Made by a program: the position numbers and the translations under genes | Origin: Acidobacteriota bacterium | GTDB lineage: Bacteria > Acidobacteriota > Terriglobia > Bryobacterales > Bryobacteraceae | Reading direction: 5' to 3' | Length of the DNA: 34,363 nucleotides | NCBI GenBank assembly: GCA_018268935.1 | Contig: JAFDVS010000141.1 | Span: 1 to 34,363, forward strand | Shown: piece after piece, positions 1 through 8,134 of the stretch | Layout of the letters: each line of letters opens with the position of its first letter | Position numbering within the stretch: the stretch's first letter is position 1 | Notes under the pieces: model-generated | Databases searched by the model: none | The model's input: only the letters and a program-made list of their open reading frames with translations | Told to the model about the DNA's origin: nothing

Positions 1-519
1 CAGTTCCATCAGCATTTCCGGCGGCCCCGTTTCACCGCTGTGCAGCCCCGCCATGAGGTGATAGATCGGCTTCGTCTGCGCGATCACTTCCTGCGCCTGC
101 GCTGCATTGATCGTGCGCGGATCGGCAAGCTTTGCCAGATTGGCGCGATGTTTCTCCAGATCGCGAATGGACTCCTCTGACCCGATGAACACCACCAGGC
201 AATCGCGCCCTTCATCGGTCTTCCCGATCTCAATCACCTTCACTCGCTGCGATGCCGCTGCCAGCGCCCGGTAGTATTTGTAGATTTCCGCCGTGTGCGT
301 CAGCTTTTGCGGAGTGCCGATGTGATAGCCCAGCACGTCTTTGGGCGTGGGGATTCCTTCCACGCGTGGGAGATGGTCCACCAGCGGAGTGAGAAACTCC
401 GGCTTCGTAGTCCACTGCTTCACCTGCGTGGCGAACTCTTCATCCTGCTTCTGTGTGGATTGCGACGCCAGTGTTCCGGCGCTTCCAAGCAGGGCTATCC
501 ATATTACTAATTGCCGCAT
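1..519 (-). CDS. M14-family zinc carboxypeptidase-like protein (partial, C-terminus outside window)
   Basis: The reading frame starts at the ATG at 519 and is still open at base 1, so only the first 173 residues are visible. A hydrophobic N-terminus (MRQLVIWIALLGSAGTLAS) suggests export. Residues 60-115 resemble the M14 N-terminal region, including KVIEIGKTDEGRD. MAGLHSGETGPPEM supplies the HxxE zinc-binding pair (His160, Glu163) of metallocarboxypeptidases. The third zinc ligand and the catalytic Glu would lie beyond the edge. The gene follows the DapA-like gene by 45 bases on the same strand and may be co-transcribed with it. Acidobacterial M14 proteins of this kind are usually secreted peptidases of unknown specificity. 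The family call rests on the HxxE context and the upstream sequence. Confidence 0.8.
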   Translation of the reverse strand, partial: MRQLVIWIALLGSAGTLASQSTQKQDEEFATQVKQWTTKPEFLTPLVDHLPRVEGIPTPKDVLGYHIGTPQKLTHTAEIYKYYRALAAASQRVKVIEIGKTDEGRDCLVVFIGSEESIRDLEKHRANLAKLADPRTINAAQAQEVIAQTKPIYHLMAGLHSGETGPPEMLMEL

Positions 520-564
520 GGGATCAAACCTCAAGTATCCGGTAGCGGCTCAAAGATCGGCAAC

Positions 565-1488
565 TCAGCCGAGGATCGGGAACCGCTCGCGCAGTGAGGC
601 AAGGCTCGCCGCGATGCGCGCCTTGTTGGCTTCATCGAGCGCGCCGTAAGGTTCCGCCAGCGCTCCTTCGCACAGGCCCAGCAGCGACAACGTGTGCTTC
701 AGTCCTTTGAGGTAACTGGAGGAATAGGTGCCCGCATAAATCGACGCACTGACTTCCAGCACGATGGCATGGAGGCGCAGTGCTTCATCCAGATTGCGAT
801 CTCGCGCCGCGCGATAGAGCGCCGTGTAGAGGGAAGGGAACAGGTTCGAGCCCCCGTTCACTCCGCCGTCCGCGCCTGCCAGCATGGCGTAGATCAGCAA
901 CTCTTCCGGCCCCATCAGCAGCGTGAAATTCTCGCGATGCGCGGTCACACGGCGAATGGTTTGGAAATACTGCACATCGCCCGAGCTGTCCTTCAATCCC
1001 ACGACATTCGGAATGGTGCACGCCTGCCGCACGGTGTCCGGTGCGAAGTTGACGCGCGTGTGGCTGGGCATGTTGTACAGGAATAGTGGCAGTGGGAGCC
1101 GCTGTGCCAAACGGCCCACGTGATCGAGCAGTTCCGCCTGCCCGATGGTGAAGTAGGACGGACCAGCGTAAACAACGCCCGCAGCGCCGAGTCTTGCCGA
1201 AGTCTCCGCGGCGGCGATCGCTTCTTCAAATGAGGTGTCGGTGATCCCCACCAGCACCGGTGCGCGATCCTTGGCTTCGGCGCAGGCACGTGCGATCACC
1301 TGTTGTTGCACGGCGGGAGAAAGGCTGGGCCCTTCACCGGTGGTGCCGAGGAGAAACAGGCAGTTGACGCCGCCATCCAGAACGTGACGAACAAGCCGTG
1401 ACAGGCCTGCTTCATCGAGTGTGTTGCTGTTCTTCAGAGGAGTAGCCAGCGGCGTGGTGATACCGCGTAAAGGAAGATCGAGTTGCAT
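565..1488 (-). CDS. DapA-like aldolase of the dihydrodipicolinate synthase / N-acetylneuraminate lyase family
   Basis: This 307-residue cytosolic protein has the usual length for the family, a class I aldolase (beta/alpha)8 barrel. Visible marks are GTTGEG near residue 50, YNMPSHTRVNF with the conserved tyrosine at 138, and GLKDSSGD with the Schiff-base lysine at 166. True DapA usually has GTTGES and YNVPGRT. The deviations (GEG, PSHT) and the neighbours leave open other members of the family, such as sugar-acid or sialate aldolases, or 4-hydroxy-tetrahydrodipicolinate synthase itself. The substrate cannot be read from sequence. An extended -10 element lies 15 bases before the ATG, so the gene probably has its own promoter. 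Confidence 0.85.
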   Translation of the reverse strand: MQLDLPLRGITTPLATPLKNSNTLDEAGLSRLVRHVLDGGVNCLFLLGTTGEGPSLSPAVQQQVIARACAEAKDRAPVLVGITDTSFEEAIAAAETSARLGAAGVVYAGPSYFTIGQAELLDHVGRLAQRLPLPLFLYNMPSHTRVNFAPDTVRQACTIPNVVGLKDSSGDVQYFQTIRRVTAHRENFTLLMGPEELLIYAMLAGADGGVNGGSNLFPSLYTALYRAARDRNLDEALRLHAIVLEVSASIYAGTYSSSYLKGLKHTLSLLGLCEGALAEPYGALDEANKARIAASLASLRERFPILG

Positions 1489-1503
1489 GAATGGGAAGCG
1501 TTG

Positions 1504-1512
1504 ATTATAGCA
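1504..1512 (-). promoter_or_regulatory. Extended -10 promoter element of the DapA-like gene
   Basis: On the minus strand the sequence is TGCTATAAT, a perfect TATAAT hexamer with the extended -10 TGn. No convincing -35 is visible at normal spacing, as is common for extended -10 promoters. The gap to the ATG at 1488 is 15 bases, which implies a 5' leader of only about 8 bases. Confidence 0.5.
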
Positions 1513-1559
1513 ATCAGTCCGTCGTTGTCGTCAGCCAATGTTATCGGAACGCGGAAAGT

Positions 1560-1656
1560 GTGAATGCTCTGTTTGAAGTCATCCGGCAATCGACGGGAGG
1601 CCTCCGAAATGATCTCCAGCGCACGGGTGACCGCGTAGATGGTCCGGCTTTCTAGA
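1560..1656 (-). pseudogene. Remnant of a HEPN (DUF86-type) toxin-like gene
   Basis: Immediately after the MNT gene, in another frame on the minus strand, is a short stretch reading YAVTRALEIISEASRRLPDD. This closely resembles the core of DUF86/HEPN proteins (typically AVxRxLEIIGEASRRLP), the usual partners encoded just downstream of MNT nucleotidyltransferases. The N-terminal 30 or so residues are missing and there is no start codon in frame. After LPDDFKQ the similarity stops, and the RxxxxH region that forms the HEPN active site is not present. It therefore looks like a decayed fragment and not a working gene. The identification is from memory of the family consensus. Confidence 0.6.
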
Positions 1657-1945
1657 ACGCATTTACAGCATCGCGAAGAATCGCATCTTTGAGCAGAGGC
1701 TTCAGCGTCCTACGGTTTACAACATCCGCTCCCTGGATCAACTCGCCGATATAAACCTTGATCCGGGAGTATTCAAAAATCCCCAGCGGGGAATCCGGGT
1801 CAAGCTCCACCAAGACATCAACATCGTTGTTGGGGCGCGCTGCACCGCGCGCCACCGATCCGAATACCGCCGCGTGGAGCACACCCATCCGGCGCAATTC
1901 ATTTTTATGCACCGTAAGCGTATCTAGGGCATGCGATAACTCCAC
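1652..1945 (-). CDS. MNT-type minimal nucleotidyltransferase (antitoxin-like, MNT/HEPN module)
   Basis: I take the GTG at 1945 as the start, giving 97 residues, the normal size for the family. A longer frame from an ATG at 2044 would run over the end of the amidase gene, and its extra arginine-rich residues match nothing in the family. The signature GSVARGAARPNNDVD fits the GSx10DxD motif that binds metal and nucleotide, and GADVVNRRTLKP near the C-terminus carries the third acidic residue. In MNT/HEPN systems such proteins AMPylate the HEPN ribonuclease and neutralise it. Here only a fragment of the HEPN gene remains, so the MNT appears orphaned. It sits 37 bases behind the amidase gene. Confidence 0.8.
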   Translation of the reverse strand: MELSHALDTLTVHKNELRRMGVLHAAVFGSVARGAARPNNDVDVLVELDPDSPLGIFEYSRIKVYIGELIQGADVVNRRTLKPLLKDAILRDAVNAF

Positions 1946-1982
1946 TGGCAACTCAACCCGAGTCTGCCAGATCCATTTCCGC

Positions 1983-3506
1983 CTACCGCAGCGGCGGCGC
2001 GCTGGCCGGCGGCCTCCGATGCTTCGTCGCCTGCTCATACCCAAACGCGTATTTCAACAGCACATCCTCACTCCAAGGGCGCCCATAGATCGTCATTCCC
2101 GCCGGCAGATTCCCGCGCGTATACCCCATCGGGACACTCACCGCGGGAAAGCCCGTCGTGGGCGAAAAGAACTGGCTATTGTCTCCATGCGGCGTGTTCA
2201 AATCTCCAATCAAACGCGGCACGTTACTCCATGTCGGGTAGACAAACGCATCCAGCTTCAGCCGCTCCATTGTTCGCAACACTGCCTCGCGCACACCATC
2301 GCGATAAGCCCGGTTCGCCGCGCATGGCGCGGATTCCGGCCCGTTCTCGACATCTTTCTCGGCCTGCTCCAACGCCCGCCGCACCGAAGGATGAAACTTC
2401 CCCGACTTCACAATCTCCGCCAGACTCTTCACCGGCACTTGATCCCCGCGCGCCGCGAGAAACCGGTTCAAATCATATTTAAATCCCATACAAGGCCGCG
2501 CGGCCGGGTCACGCGCCGGCATCGCCTCCACAGTGGCCGGGTCCACGATCACGGCTCCCGCCCGTCGCAGATCCTCCAACGCCACGCCGAACACGCGCAC
2601 GATCTCCGCATCCAAACCCTCGCGTTCATAGGCCTGCCGCAATACGCCAATCCGCGCCCCGCGCAAGCCATCGCGATCGAGCCCAGCCACATAATCCGGC
2701 ATACGGCGCCCGCTCGCCGCCGCGGTCACCGCATCATCGGTATCCTCCCCCACCACCACTTGAAACACACGTGCCGCATCGGCAACGCTGCGCGCCATCG
2801 GCCCCGCAATGTCCGCCAACAGGTTCAGCGGAAACACGCCGGCCCGGCTCGTCAACCCCATCGTCGACCGGATCCCCACCAGCGCCTGATGCGACGAGGG
2901 CCCGCGAATCGAATTGCCCGTATCCGTCCCCAACCCCACCAAACCCAGATTCGCCGCCACGGCCGCCGCTGTTCCGCCACTTGAGCCAGCCGATACGCGA
3001 TCGAGCGCATACGGATTCTTCGTGTATCCGGGCAGTATGGAGCTCACCGTTTCATAGGGACTGAACGCCCATTCCGCCATGTTCGATTTCGCCAGCACCA
3101 ACGCGCCGGCTTCCTTCACGCGCTTCACCTGAAACGCATCCTTCGCCGCCACATAACCCGCCAATGATAATGACCCGTTCGCCGACTGCAGCCCTACGGT
3201 CTCAAAACTGTCTTTCACAATCAGCGGCACGCAATGCAGCGGCCCAGTCAATCTGGAACTGCGGAATCGCCGGTCCAACTCATCTGCCTCTTGCGGCGCG
3301 GAAGGATTCACTACCACCAGTGCATTCAATGCCGGGCCGTTCTTATCGAACGCCGCAATGCGCCGCAGATAAGCATCCACCAGCGTCCGGCAGCTCAACC
3401 GGCCCGCACGCATCGCCTCATGCACCTCAGCGATTGTCGTCTCTTCCACAGGGAACGGCGCCTGCCCAAACGCAACGCCGATCCACAACCCAACCAGCAG
3501 CAGCAT
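1983..3506 (-). CDS. Exported amidase of the amidase signature (AS) family
   Basis: The 507-residue protein begins with a signal peptide ending near residue 15 (MLLLVGLWIGVAFGQA). The AS-family Ser-cisSer-Lys triad is visible: Lys98 in PLIVKDSFET, the cis-serine at about 175 in AGSSGGTAAA, and the nucleophile Ser199 in GTDTGNSIRGPSS. The usual DTGGS is DTGNS here. The family hydrolyses amide bonds with very varied substrates, so the substrate cannot be assigned. The export signal points to a periplasmic role rather than to the GatA subunit of the tRNA amidotransferase. The gene lies nine bases after the response regulator and could be transcribed with it. Confidence 0.9.
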   Translation of the reverse strand: MLLLVGLWIGVAFGQAPFPVEETTIAEVHEAMRAGRLSCRTLVDAYLRRIAAFDKNGPALNALVVVNPSAPQEADELDRRFRSSRLTGPLHCVPLIVKDSFETVGLQSANGSLSLAGYVAAKDAFQVKRVKEAGALVLAKSNMAEWAFSPYETVSSILPGYTKNPYALDRVSAGSSGGTAAAVAANLGLVGLGTDTGNSIRGPSSHQALVGIRSTMGLTSRAGVFPLNLLADIAGPMARSVADAARVFQVVVGEDTDDAVTAAASGRRMPDYVAGLDRDGLRGARIGVLRQAYEREGLDAEIVRVFGVALEDLRRAGAVIVDPATVEAMPARDPAARPCMGFKYDLNRFLAARGDQVPVKSLAEIVKSGKFHPSVRRALEQAEKDVENGPESAPCAANRAYRDGVREAVLRTMERLKLDAFVYPTWSNVPRLIGDLNTPHGDNSQFFSPTTGFPAVSVPMGYTRGNLPAGMTIYGRPWSEDVLLKYAFGYEQATKHRRPPASAPPLR

Positions 3507-3515
3507 TCCCTCATG

Positions 3516-4160
3516 CTACACGAGCCCCAGGTCAATTCCCTTCAACACGGCTCTCGTCCGGTCGCGCACACCCAATTTCGATAAAATCACCGAAATATGG
3601 TTTTTGATGGTCCCTTCGCTCGCTGTCAGTGATTCCGCGATTTCACGGTTGCTGAACCCACCCGCCATCAATCGCAGCACCTCCAGTTCGCGGCGCGTCA
3701 ACGGATCCGGCAGCACCGAGCTTTCGAAACCCGGCGGCGTCTGATCCACCATCCGCTCCACACGCTCCGTCACCGCGGGCCGGATCATCGTTTGCCCTGC
3801 GGCCACGGCACGAATCGCTTCAGCCAGCCGCTCCACCGAAACGTCCTTCAACAAGTAGCCGCGCGCACCAAAGCGCATGCCCTTGAGCAGCGCCTCATCG
3901 TCGTCGAACGTGGTCAGCAGCACCGCCGGAGGACAGCGCCGCCCCTCCGTCTGCATCCGTTCCAAAAGATCGACGCCAGAAAGGCGCGGCATGCGCACAT
4001 CGAGCAACAGCACATCCACCTCCAACGATTCCAGCAGCGCCATCGCCTCCAATCCATCCGCCGCTTCGCCTACCAACTGCAGATCGGGCATCAGGTGCAG
4101 CAACTCACGCAGACCGTGGCGCACCAGTGTCTGATCGTCAACCAGCAGCACGCGAATCAT
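3516..4160 (-). CDS. NarL/LuxR-family response regulator
   Basis: This 214-residue protein has an N-terminal receiver domain (about 1-120) with the acidic pair Asp8/Asp9, phospho-acceptor Asp54 in LLLDVRMP, the conserved Thr at 83-84 and Lys105 in GYLLKD. A LuxR-type helix-turn-helix follows (about 148-210): LTRRELEVLRLMAGGFSNRE and then EGTIKNHISVILSKLGVRDR. Phosphorylation by the partner kinase should control DNA binding. Its ATG overlaps the stop of the histidine kinase gene by four bases, so the two form one translationally coupled two-component system. Targets are unknown; the amidase just downstream is one candidate. Confidence 0.95.
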   Translation of the reverse strand: MIRVLLVDDQTLVRHGLRELLHLMPDLQLVGEAADGLEAMALLESLEVDVLLLDVRMPRLSGVDLLERMQTEGRRCPPAVLLTTFDDDEALLKGMRFGARGYLLKDVSVERLAEAIRAVAAGQTMIRPAVTERVERMVDQTPPGFESSVLPDPLTRRELEVLRLMAGGFSNREIAESLTASEGTIKNHISVILSKLGVRDRTRAVLKGIDLGLV

Positions 4161-5311
4161 TCCTCGTCCCCTCGCCGCGGGATGGACGCCAAAAGGCGCA
4201 TCCCCTTACCGGGCGCCGATTCAATGGACAACGATCCTCCGGCGGCCTCCAACCGTTCCCGCATTCCTCGCAAACCGTTTCCTGGCTCCACCCGCTTTGC
4301 CCCCTTGCCGTCGTCCTTCATCTCCAACTCCATTCCCTTCTCGTCCGACCGGAAACGCAACTCCATCGTCGACGCCGCGGCGTGGCGCATTGCGTTGGTG
4401 ATCGCCTCCTGCGCGCAGCGCAACAGTGTCTGCGCCTGCCCGGCATCGCGAATGGCAATCGGCGATTCACAACGGAAGTGTACCGCCGGCCGCTCAATGC
4501 CCGCGCACAGCGTCTCTAACGCCCGCGGCAGATCCACCGCGCTTTCCTCCCGCATGGTGCTGACCGTAGCTCGTACATCGCTCAACAGCAATCGTGCAAT
4601 CATCCGTGCGTCCTCTACGGGCTTCGCTGCTTCTCCGGCAACGTGATGCGCGGCCAGTTGCAGCTTCAGGCTCAGCGCGGCAAGATGGTGCCCAATCGTA
4701 TCGTGCAACTCGCGGGCGATATGCAGTCGCTCATTGATCCGCGTGGAATCCGTCAGCACCTGTTGCGTTGCCTGTAGCTCCGCGTGCGCGAAAGCCAGAC
4801 TCCGCCGCGCCTGCAATTCGCGCCCTGCCAGGTTCCCGGCCGCGTAAGCGAACATCTGCCATCCGAAGATCTGCACCAATTCCAGCACCGCCCGAGTCGA
4901 TGTGGCCGCCCCCGTGAACAAAACGAACACCAGGAAGAACAGCGCTTGCCCGTACATCCACACCGGCCCGCGCCCGGCCAGCAGATAGCCGGCTTCGCAC
5001 GCCACTACAAACAGAAGATCCGTATAGAAAGCGCCGAGCAACAATTGAAACGCCAGGGCCGCCGGCAGCCAACGTGATGGCCTCACCGCCTGACGCGCCG
5101 CCGTACAAGCCCAGAACAGGACTCCGCTCAGCAGCAGCAGCGCCAACAGAAATGACAGAAACACCCAGAACACCACGTCCTGTTTGTCTGCTGTCAATGC
5201 CGGCACCTGTTTTGCCAGACCCGCCGGGCCGCCGGCGAAGAGTCCGGCCAAGCCCTCACCTCCAGCAATAAGGATCACCAGCAATCCGGCGGCGCGAAAC
5301 AGATGGGGCAT
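4157..5311 (-). CDS. NarX/DesK-type membrane sensor histidine kinase
   Basis: The 384-residue protein has several hydrophobic segments in the first 140 residues (about 8-28, 46-68, 83-105 and 120-137). A coiled linker follows, then a HisKA_3 dimerisation domain around ARELHDTIGHHLAAL with the phosphorylated histidine at 203. The HATPase_c domain shows CAQEAITNAMRHAAA as the N box, DDGKG, and GNGLRGMRERLEAAGG. This is the kinase class that pairs with NarL-type regulators, and the regulator is encoded next with a four-base overlap. No periplasmic sensor domain is visible, so the signal is likely sensed within or near the membrane, as in DesK. Confidence 0.92.
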   Translation of the reverse strand: MPHLFRAAGLLVILIAGGEGLAGLFAGGPAGLAKQVPALTADKQDVVFWVFLSFLLALLLLSGVLFWACTAARQAVRPSRWLPAALAFQLLLGAFYTDLLFVVACEAGYLLAGRGPVWMYGQALFFLVFVLFTGAATSTRAVLELVQIFGWQMFAYAAGNLAGRELQARRSLAFAHAELQATQQVLTDSTRINERLHIARELHDTIGHHLAALSLKLQLAAHHVAGEAAKPVEDARMIARLLLSDVRATVSTMREESAVDLPRALETLCAGIERPAVHFRCESPIAIRDAGQAQTLLRCAQEAITNAMRHAAASTMELRFRSDEKGMELEMKDDGKGAKRVEPGNGLRGMRERLEAAGGSLSIESAPGKGMRLLASIPRRGDEE

Positions 5312-5443
5312 CGCCGGAAATCATCGCATCTTTCCCTTGTTCCCGCCAGTGCCGAAAGTCATGCTTCGCATCCATGCCTTCCCGCACATGTGCAGACGGC
5401 CCGCCGTGCCGCATTCTGATCGTGCAAGGAGATTGCACAAAAA

Positions 5444-6550
5444 ATGAAACAAACAATCACAAACATGGCAATAGCCGCCCTGCTCGCCGCACCGGTGCTG
5501 TCCGCCGAGCCGGCCGCGCAAATCGAGGCCCTGCTCAAGAAGTGGCGCATTCCCGCTGCTTCCATCACCGTCCTGCATCGTGGCAAGCCGGTCTTCACGG
5601 AGGCCTATGGCGGCGCGAAGCTCGAATCGCTGTTCCGTATTGCCAGCGTCAGCAAGCCCATCACCGCCACGGCCGTGCTCCTGCTATCCGAACAAGGCAA
5701 GCTGAAGCTCGACGATCACATACTCGACTACCTCCCGCAATTCCGTGACGCGATCACGGACATCCGTCTACGCAACGTCACTATCCGTCACCTGCTGGAA
5801 CATTCCGGCGGCTGGGATGAGCGTGCCAGTGGCGATCCCGTGTTCGCCACCTACGAGGCACTCAAAGAGAACGGCCTCTCACTTCCACCCGATCGCGACG
5901 AAATCATCGCCGGCTGGCTCACGCTGCCCCTCGACTTTGAGCCCGGCTCCCGCTATGCCTACTCGAACTTCGGCTACGTTCTGCTTGGCCGCATCATCGA
6001 GCATGTCACCGGACAGCCCTATGCCAGGTTCACTGCCACGCACGTGCTGGACAAGAGTGCACAGCAGGCAGGCACACTGCGCGAAGAGCGTATCGAGGGT
6101 GAAGTGGAGTATTTCGATACACCCGATGCGCCGCCTGCGCTCTCCGTGTTCTCCTCGCAACCTCACGCCGTGGCCCGGCCCTACGGCGCCTTCTCCATTG
6201 CCGTGCAGGACTCCGCCGCCGGCTGGCTCGCGAGTTCTCCCGGCCTCGCCCGTTTCCTCTGGCGCCTCTCTCAAGGCAAGATTTTGAAAAAACAAACTCT
6301 GGAAGAAATGTTGCGGCGCCCATCGTTCTATCCTCCGGATAGCCAGGCCTGGTACGGGCTCGGCATCAACGTGGTGCAAACTCCCGATGGCCCGGCCCTC
6401 GAACATACCGGAGCCTTCCCCGGCACCGTTGCGGAGATTGTTCACCTCCCCAACGGCTTCACCTACGCGGCGCTCTTCAACTCCATGCCTGCCAATTACG
6501 CGGCGTTCATCGCCGAACTTCAGACCACTCTGCTTCAACTGGACGAATAA
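5444..6550 (+). CDS. Exported serine hydrolase of the beta-lactamase / class C penicillin-binding protein family
   Basis: A signal peptide (cleavage likely after VLSA, residue 21) precedes a 368-residue protein. The SxxK motif is SVSK (Ser68, Lys71), the Tyr-x-Asn motif is YSN (173-175), and HTG at 321-323 replaces KTG, the pattern of class C-like esterases, D-aminopeptidases and EstB-type hydrolases. The start is supported by a strong AAGGAG ribosome-binding site at 5426-5431. The gene is divergent from the two-component genes across a 132-base gap. Such proteins in soil Acidobacteria are usually annotated as beta-lactamases, but the HTG box and lack of specific class C features make an esterase or peptidase equally likely. 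Confidence 0.9.
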   Translation: MKQTITNMAIAALLAAPVLSAEPAAQIEALLKKWRIPAASITVLHRGKPVFTEAYGGAKLESLFRIASVSKPITATAVLLLSEQGKLKLDDHILDYLPQFRDAITDIRLRNVTIRHLLEHSGGWDERASGDPVFATYEALKENGLSLPPDRDEIIAGWLTLPLDFEPGSRYAYSNFGYVLLGRIIEHVTGQPYARFTATHVLDKSAQQAGTLREERIEGEVEYFDTPDAPPALSVFSSQPHAVARPYGAFSIAVQDSAAGWLASSPGLARFLWRLSQGKILKKQTLEEMLRRPSFYPPDSQAWYGLGINVVQTPDGPALEHTGAFPGTVAEIVHLPNGFTYAALFNSMPANYAAFIAELQTTLLQLDE

Positions 6551-6576
6551 CCCTTTCCGCCGCCAGTGGGCGGTGC

Positions 6577-6582
6577 TACCGT
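6577..6582 (+). promoter_or_regulatory. -10-like hexamer directly before the small membrane protein gene
   Basis: TACCGT preceded by TGC (extended -10 pattern TGnTAnnnT) stands six bases before the ATG at 6589. If used, transcription would begin at the A of the start codon, giving a leaderless mRNA. The motif is weak on its own and is reported because the same arrangement recurs in the window. Confidence 0.3.
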
Positions 6583-6588
6583 GGTGGC

Positions 6589-6783
6589 ATGCAACCGCGT
6601 GATGTCATCCACCTGGTCGTGTTCACCACGGCAGCCATCGCCTTCTGGCATTACCGCAACGAGATCATCGATGCCATTCGCCGCGGTCCATGGAACGGTG
6701 GCGGGCCCAGCGGAATCGGCCCCGCGCCGGCTGCCGATCCTTTCACCCATTTCAAGAACAGAAAATCCCCGCATCAGGCGTAA
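6589..6783 (+). CDS. Small single-span membrane protein, unknown function
   Basis: The 64-residue frame begins MQPRDVIHLVVFTTAAIAFW. It contains one hydrophobic segment (about residues 7-20), a basic stretch (HYRNEIIDAIRR) that would lie in the cytosol, and a Gly/Pro-rich tail. I recognise no family. It sits between the serine hydrolase and the first Gfo/Idh/MocA gene, 38 bases downstream of the former and 13 upstream of the latter. No ribosome-binding site is visible but a -10-like hexamer lies six bases ahead. Being short, it could be a chance frame; the coherent transmembrane-plus-basic layout and placement argue for a real gene. Confidence 0.5.
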   Translation: MQPRDVIHLVVFTTAAIAFWHYRNEIIDAIRRGPWNGGGPSGIGPAPAADPFTHFKNRKSPHQA

Positions 6784-6796
6784 AATAAAATCAACC

Positions 6797-8122
6797 ATGT
6801 CCACTACCAGGAGACACTTCCTCCAGGCCTCCACGGCGATTCCTTTGGCCACTCCGCTTGCCTTTGCCGCCAACGACAAAATCCAGATCGCCACCATCGG
6901 AATCGGAGGCATGGGCAGCGAAGACACGCGCTCAGCCTCCGCCCAGCCCGGAGTCAAACTCGTCGCCGCTTGCGACATCTATCAAGGACGCCTGACCCGC
7001 GCCAAGGAACTCTGGGGTAGCGATCTGTTCACTACCCGCGACTACCGCGAGATCCTCAATCGCAAAGACATCGACGCCGTCATCATCGCCACACCCGATC
7101 ACTGGCATGCGAAGATTGCGATCGATGCCATGGAAGCGGGCAAGGACGTTTACGTCGAAAAGCCCATGGTGCAGCAGATTCCCGATGGCGTGAAAGTCGC
7201 CGAAGCGCAGAAGCGCACGGGGCGTATCCTCCAGGTCGGCAGCCAGCGCGTCAGTTCCATCGTCTATCGCAAAGCGAAAGATCTGATCGAAGCCGGTGTC
7301 ATCGGCGACCTCAACCTTGTCGAAGCCTGGTGGGATCGCAATTCCGCCATCGGCGCATGGCAGTACTCCATTCCGCCCGATGCAACTCCCGAGAATATTG
7401 ACTGGGATCGCTTCCTCGGTTCCGCGCCCAAACGGCCCTTCGAACCCATCCGGCTCTTCCGCTGGCGCAATTATAAGGATTACGGCACCGGCGTTGCGGG
7501 CGATCTGTTTGTTCACCTCTTCAGCGGCCTGCACTACATCACCGGATCCACCGGCCCCACGCGCGTCTATTCCACCGGCGGCCTGCGCTTCTGGAACGAT
7601 GGCCGCGACGTGCCTGACGTGATGCTCGGCATCTACGATTACCCGGCCCACGGGAAGCTGCCCGCCTTCAATCTCGCCCTGCGCGTCAACTTCGTGAACG
7701 GCGCCAGCGAGAACAGCGGCTTCCGATTCGTCGGGTCCGAAGGCACGCTCTCGCTTTCCGGCAGTGTCACCGTCACGCGCGTGCCGCGAGAAACCGAACC
7801 CGGCTACACGATCGACACCTTCTCCCAAGCCACGCAAGCTGAGTTTCTCAAGCAGTACAAACAGAAGTATCCGCCCATCACGCCCACAGCCGACGGAATC
7901 GTTCCCAACAAGGAGGAGCGCTACAACGCCCCGCGCGGCTATAACGATCACCTCGATCACCACCGCGTTTTCTACGAAGCTGTGCGCACTCGTAAGCCCG
8001 TCATCGAAGATGCTGTCTTCGGGCTCCGCGCTGCCGGCCCCGCGCTGCTCAGCAACATGAGCCAGCACGACCAGCGATTCTATGAATGGGATCCCGCGGC
8101 CATGCGCGTGAAAAATTCCTAA
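6797..8122 (+). CDS. Exported Gfo/Idh/MocA-family oxidoreductase with Tat signal
   Basis: I chose the ATG at 6797 (441 residues), because it gives a clean twin-arginine leader, TTRRHFLQAS, with Arg5-Arg6. The upstream extension in frame is composed of the preceding small gene. An N-terminal Rossmann fold (IATIGIGGMG, residues 31-40) binds NAD(P), and the VEKPMV motif (Glu121-Lys122-Pro123) carries the family's catalytic lysine. The C-terminal alpha/beta domain spans about 145-435. Tat export suggests the protein folds with its cofactor in the cytosol and acts in the periplasm on sugars or sugar derivatives, as glucose-fructose oxidoreductase does. Substrate is unknown. The next gene, 12 bases downstream, encodes a close paralogue. 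Confidence 0.92.
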   Translation: MSTTRRHFLQASTAIPLATPLAFAANDKIQIATIGIGGMGSEDTRSASAQPGVKLVAACDIYQGRLTRAKELWGSDLFTTRDYREILNRKDIDAVIIATPDHWHAKIAIDAMEAGKDVYVEKPMVQQIPDGVKVAEAQKRTGRILQVGSQRVSSIVYRKAKDLIEAGVIGDLNLVEAWWDRNSAIGAWQYSIPPDATPENIDWDRFLGSAPKRPFEPIRLFRWRNYKDYGTGVAGDLFVHLFSGLHYITGSTGPTRVYSTGGLRFWNDGRDVPDVMLGIYDYPAHGKLPAFNLALRVNFVNGASENSGFRFVGSEGTLSLSGSVTVTRVPRETEPGYTIDTFSQATQAEFLKQYKQKYPPITPTADGIVPNKEERYNAPRGYNDHLDHHRVFYEAVRTRKPVIEDAVFGLRAAGPALLSNMSQHDQRFYEWDPAAMRVKNS

Positions 8123-8134
8123 GAGGCCACCACC

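Noticed and set aside
1946..2044. Longer start for the MNT gene at an ATG at 2044
   Set aside because: The added residues are Arg-rich, overlap the end of the amidase gene in another frame, and match nothing in the family; the GTG at 1945 gives the normal length.
6566..6796. Upstream in-frame extension of the first Gfo/Idh/MocA protein
   Set aside because: It would displace the Tat signal inside the protein and overlaps the small membrane protein gene in another frame.
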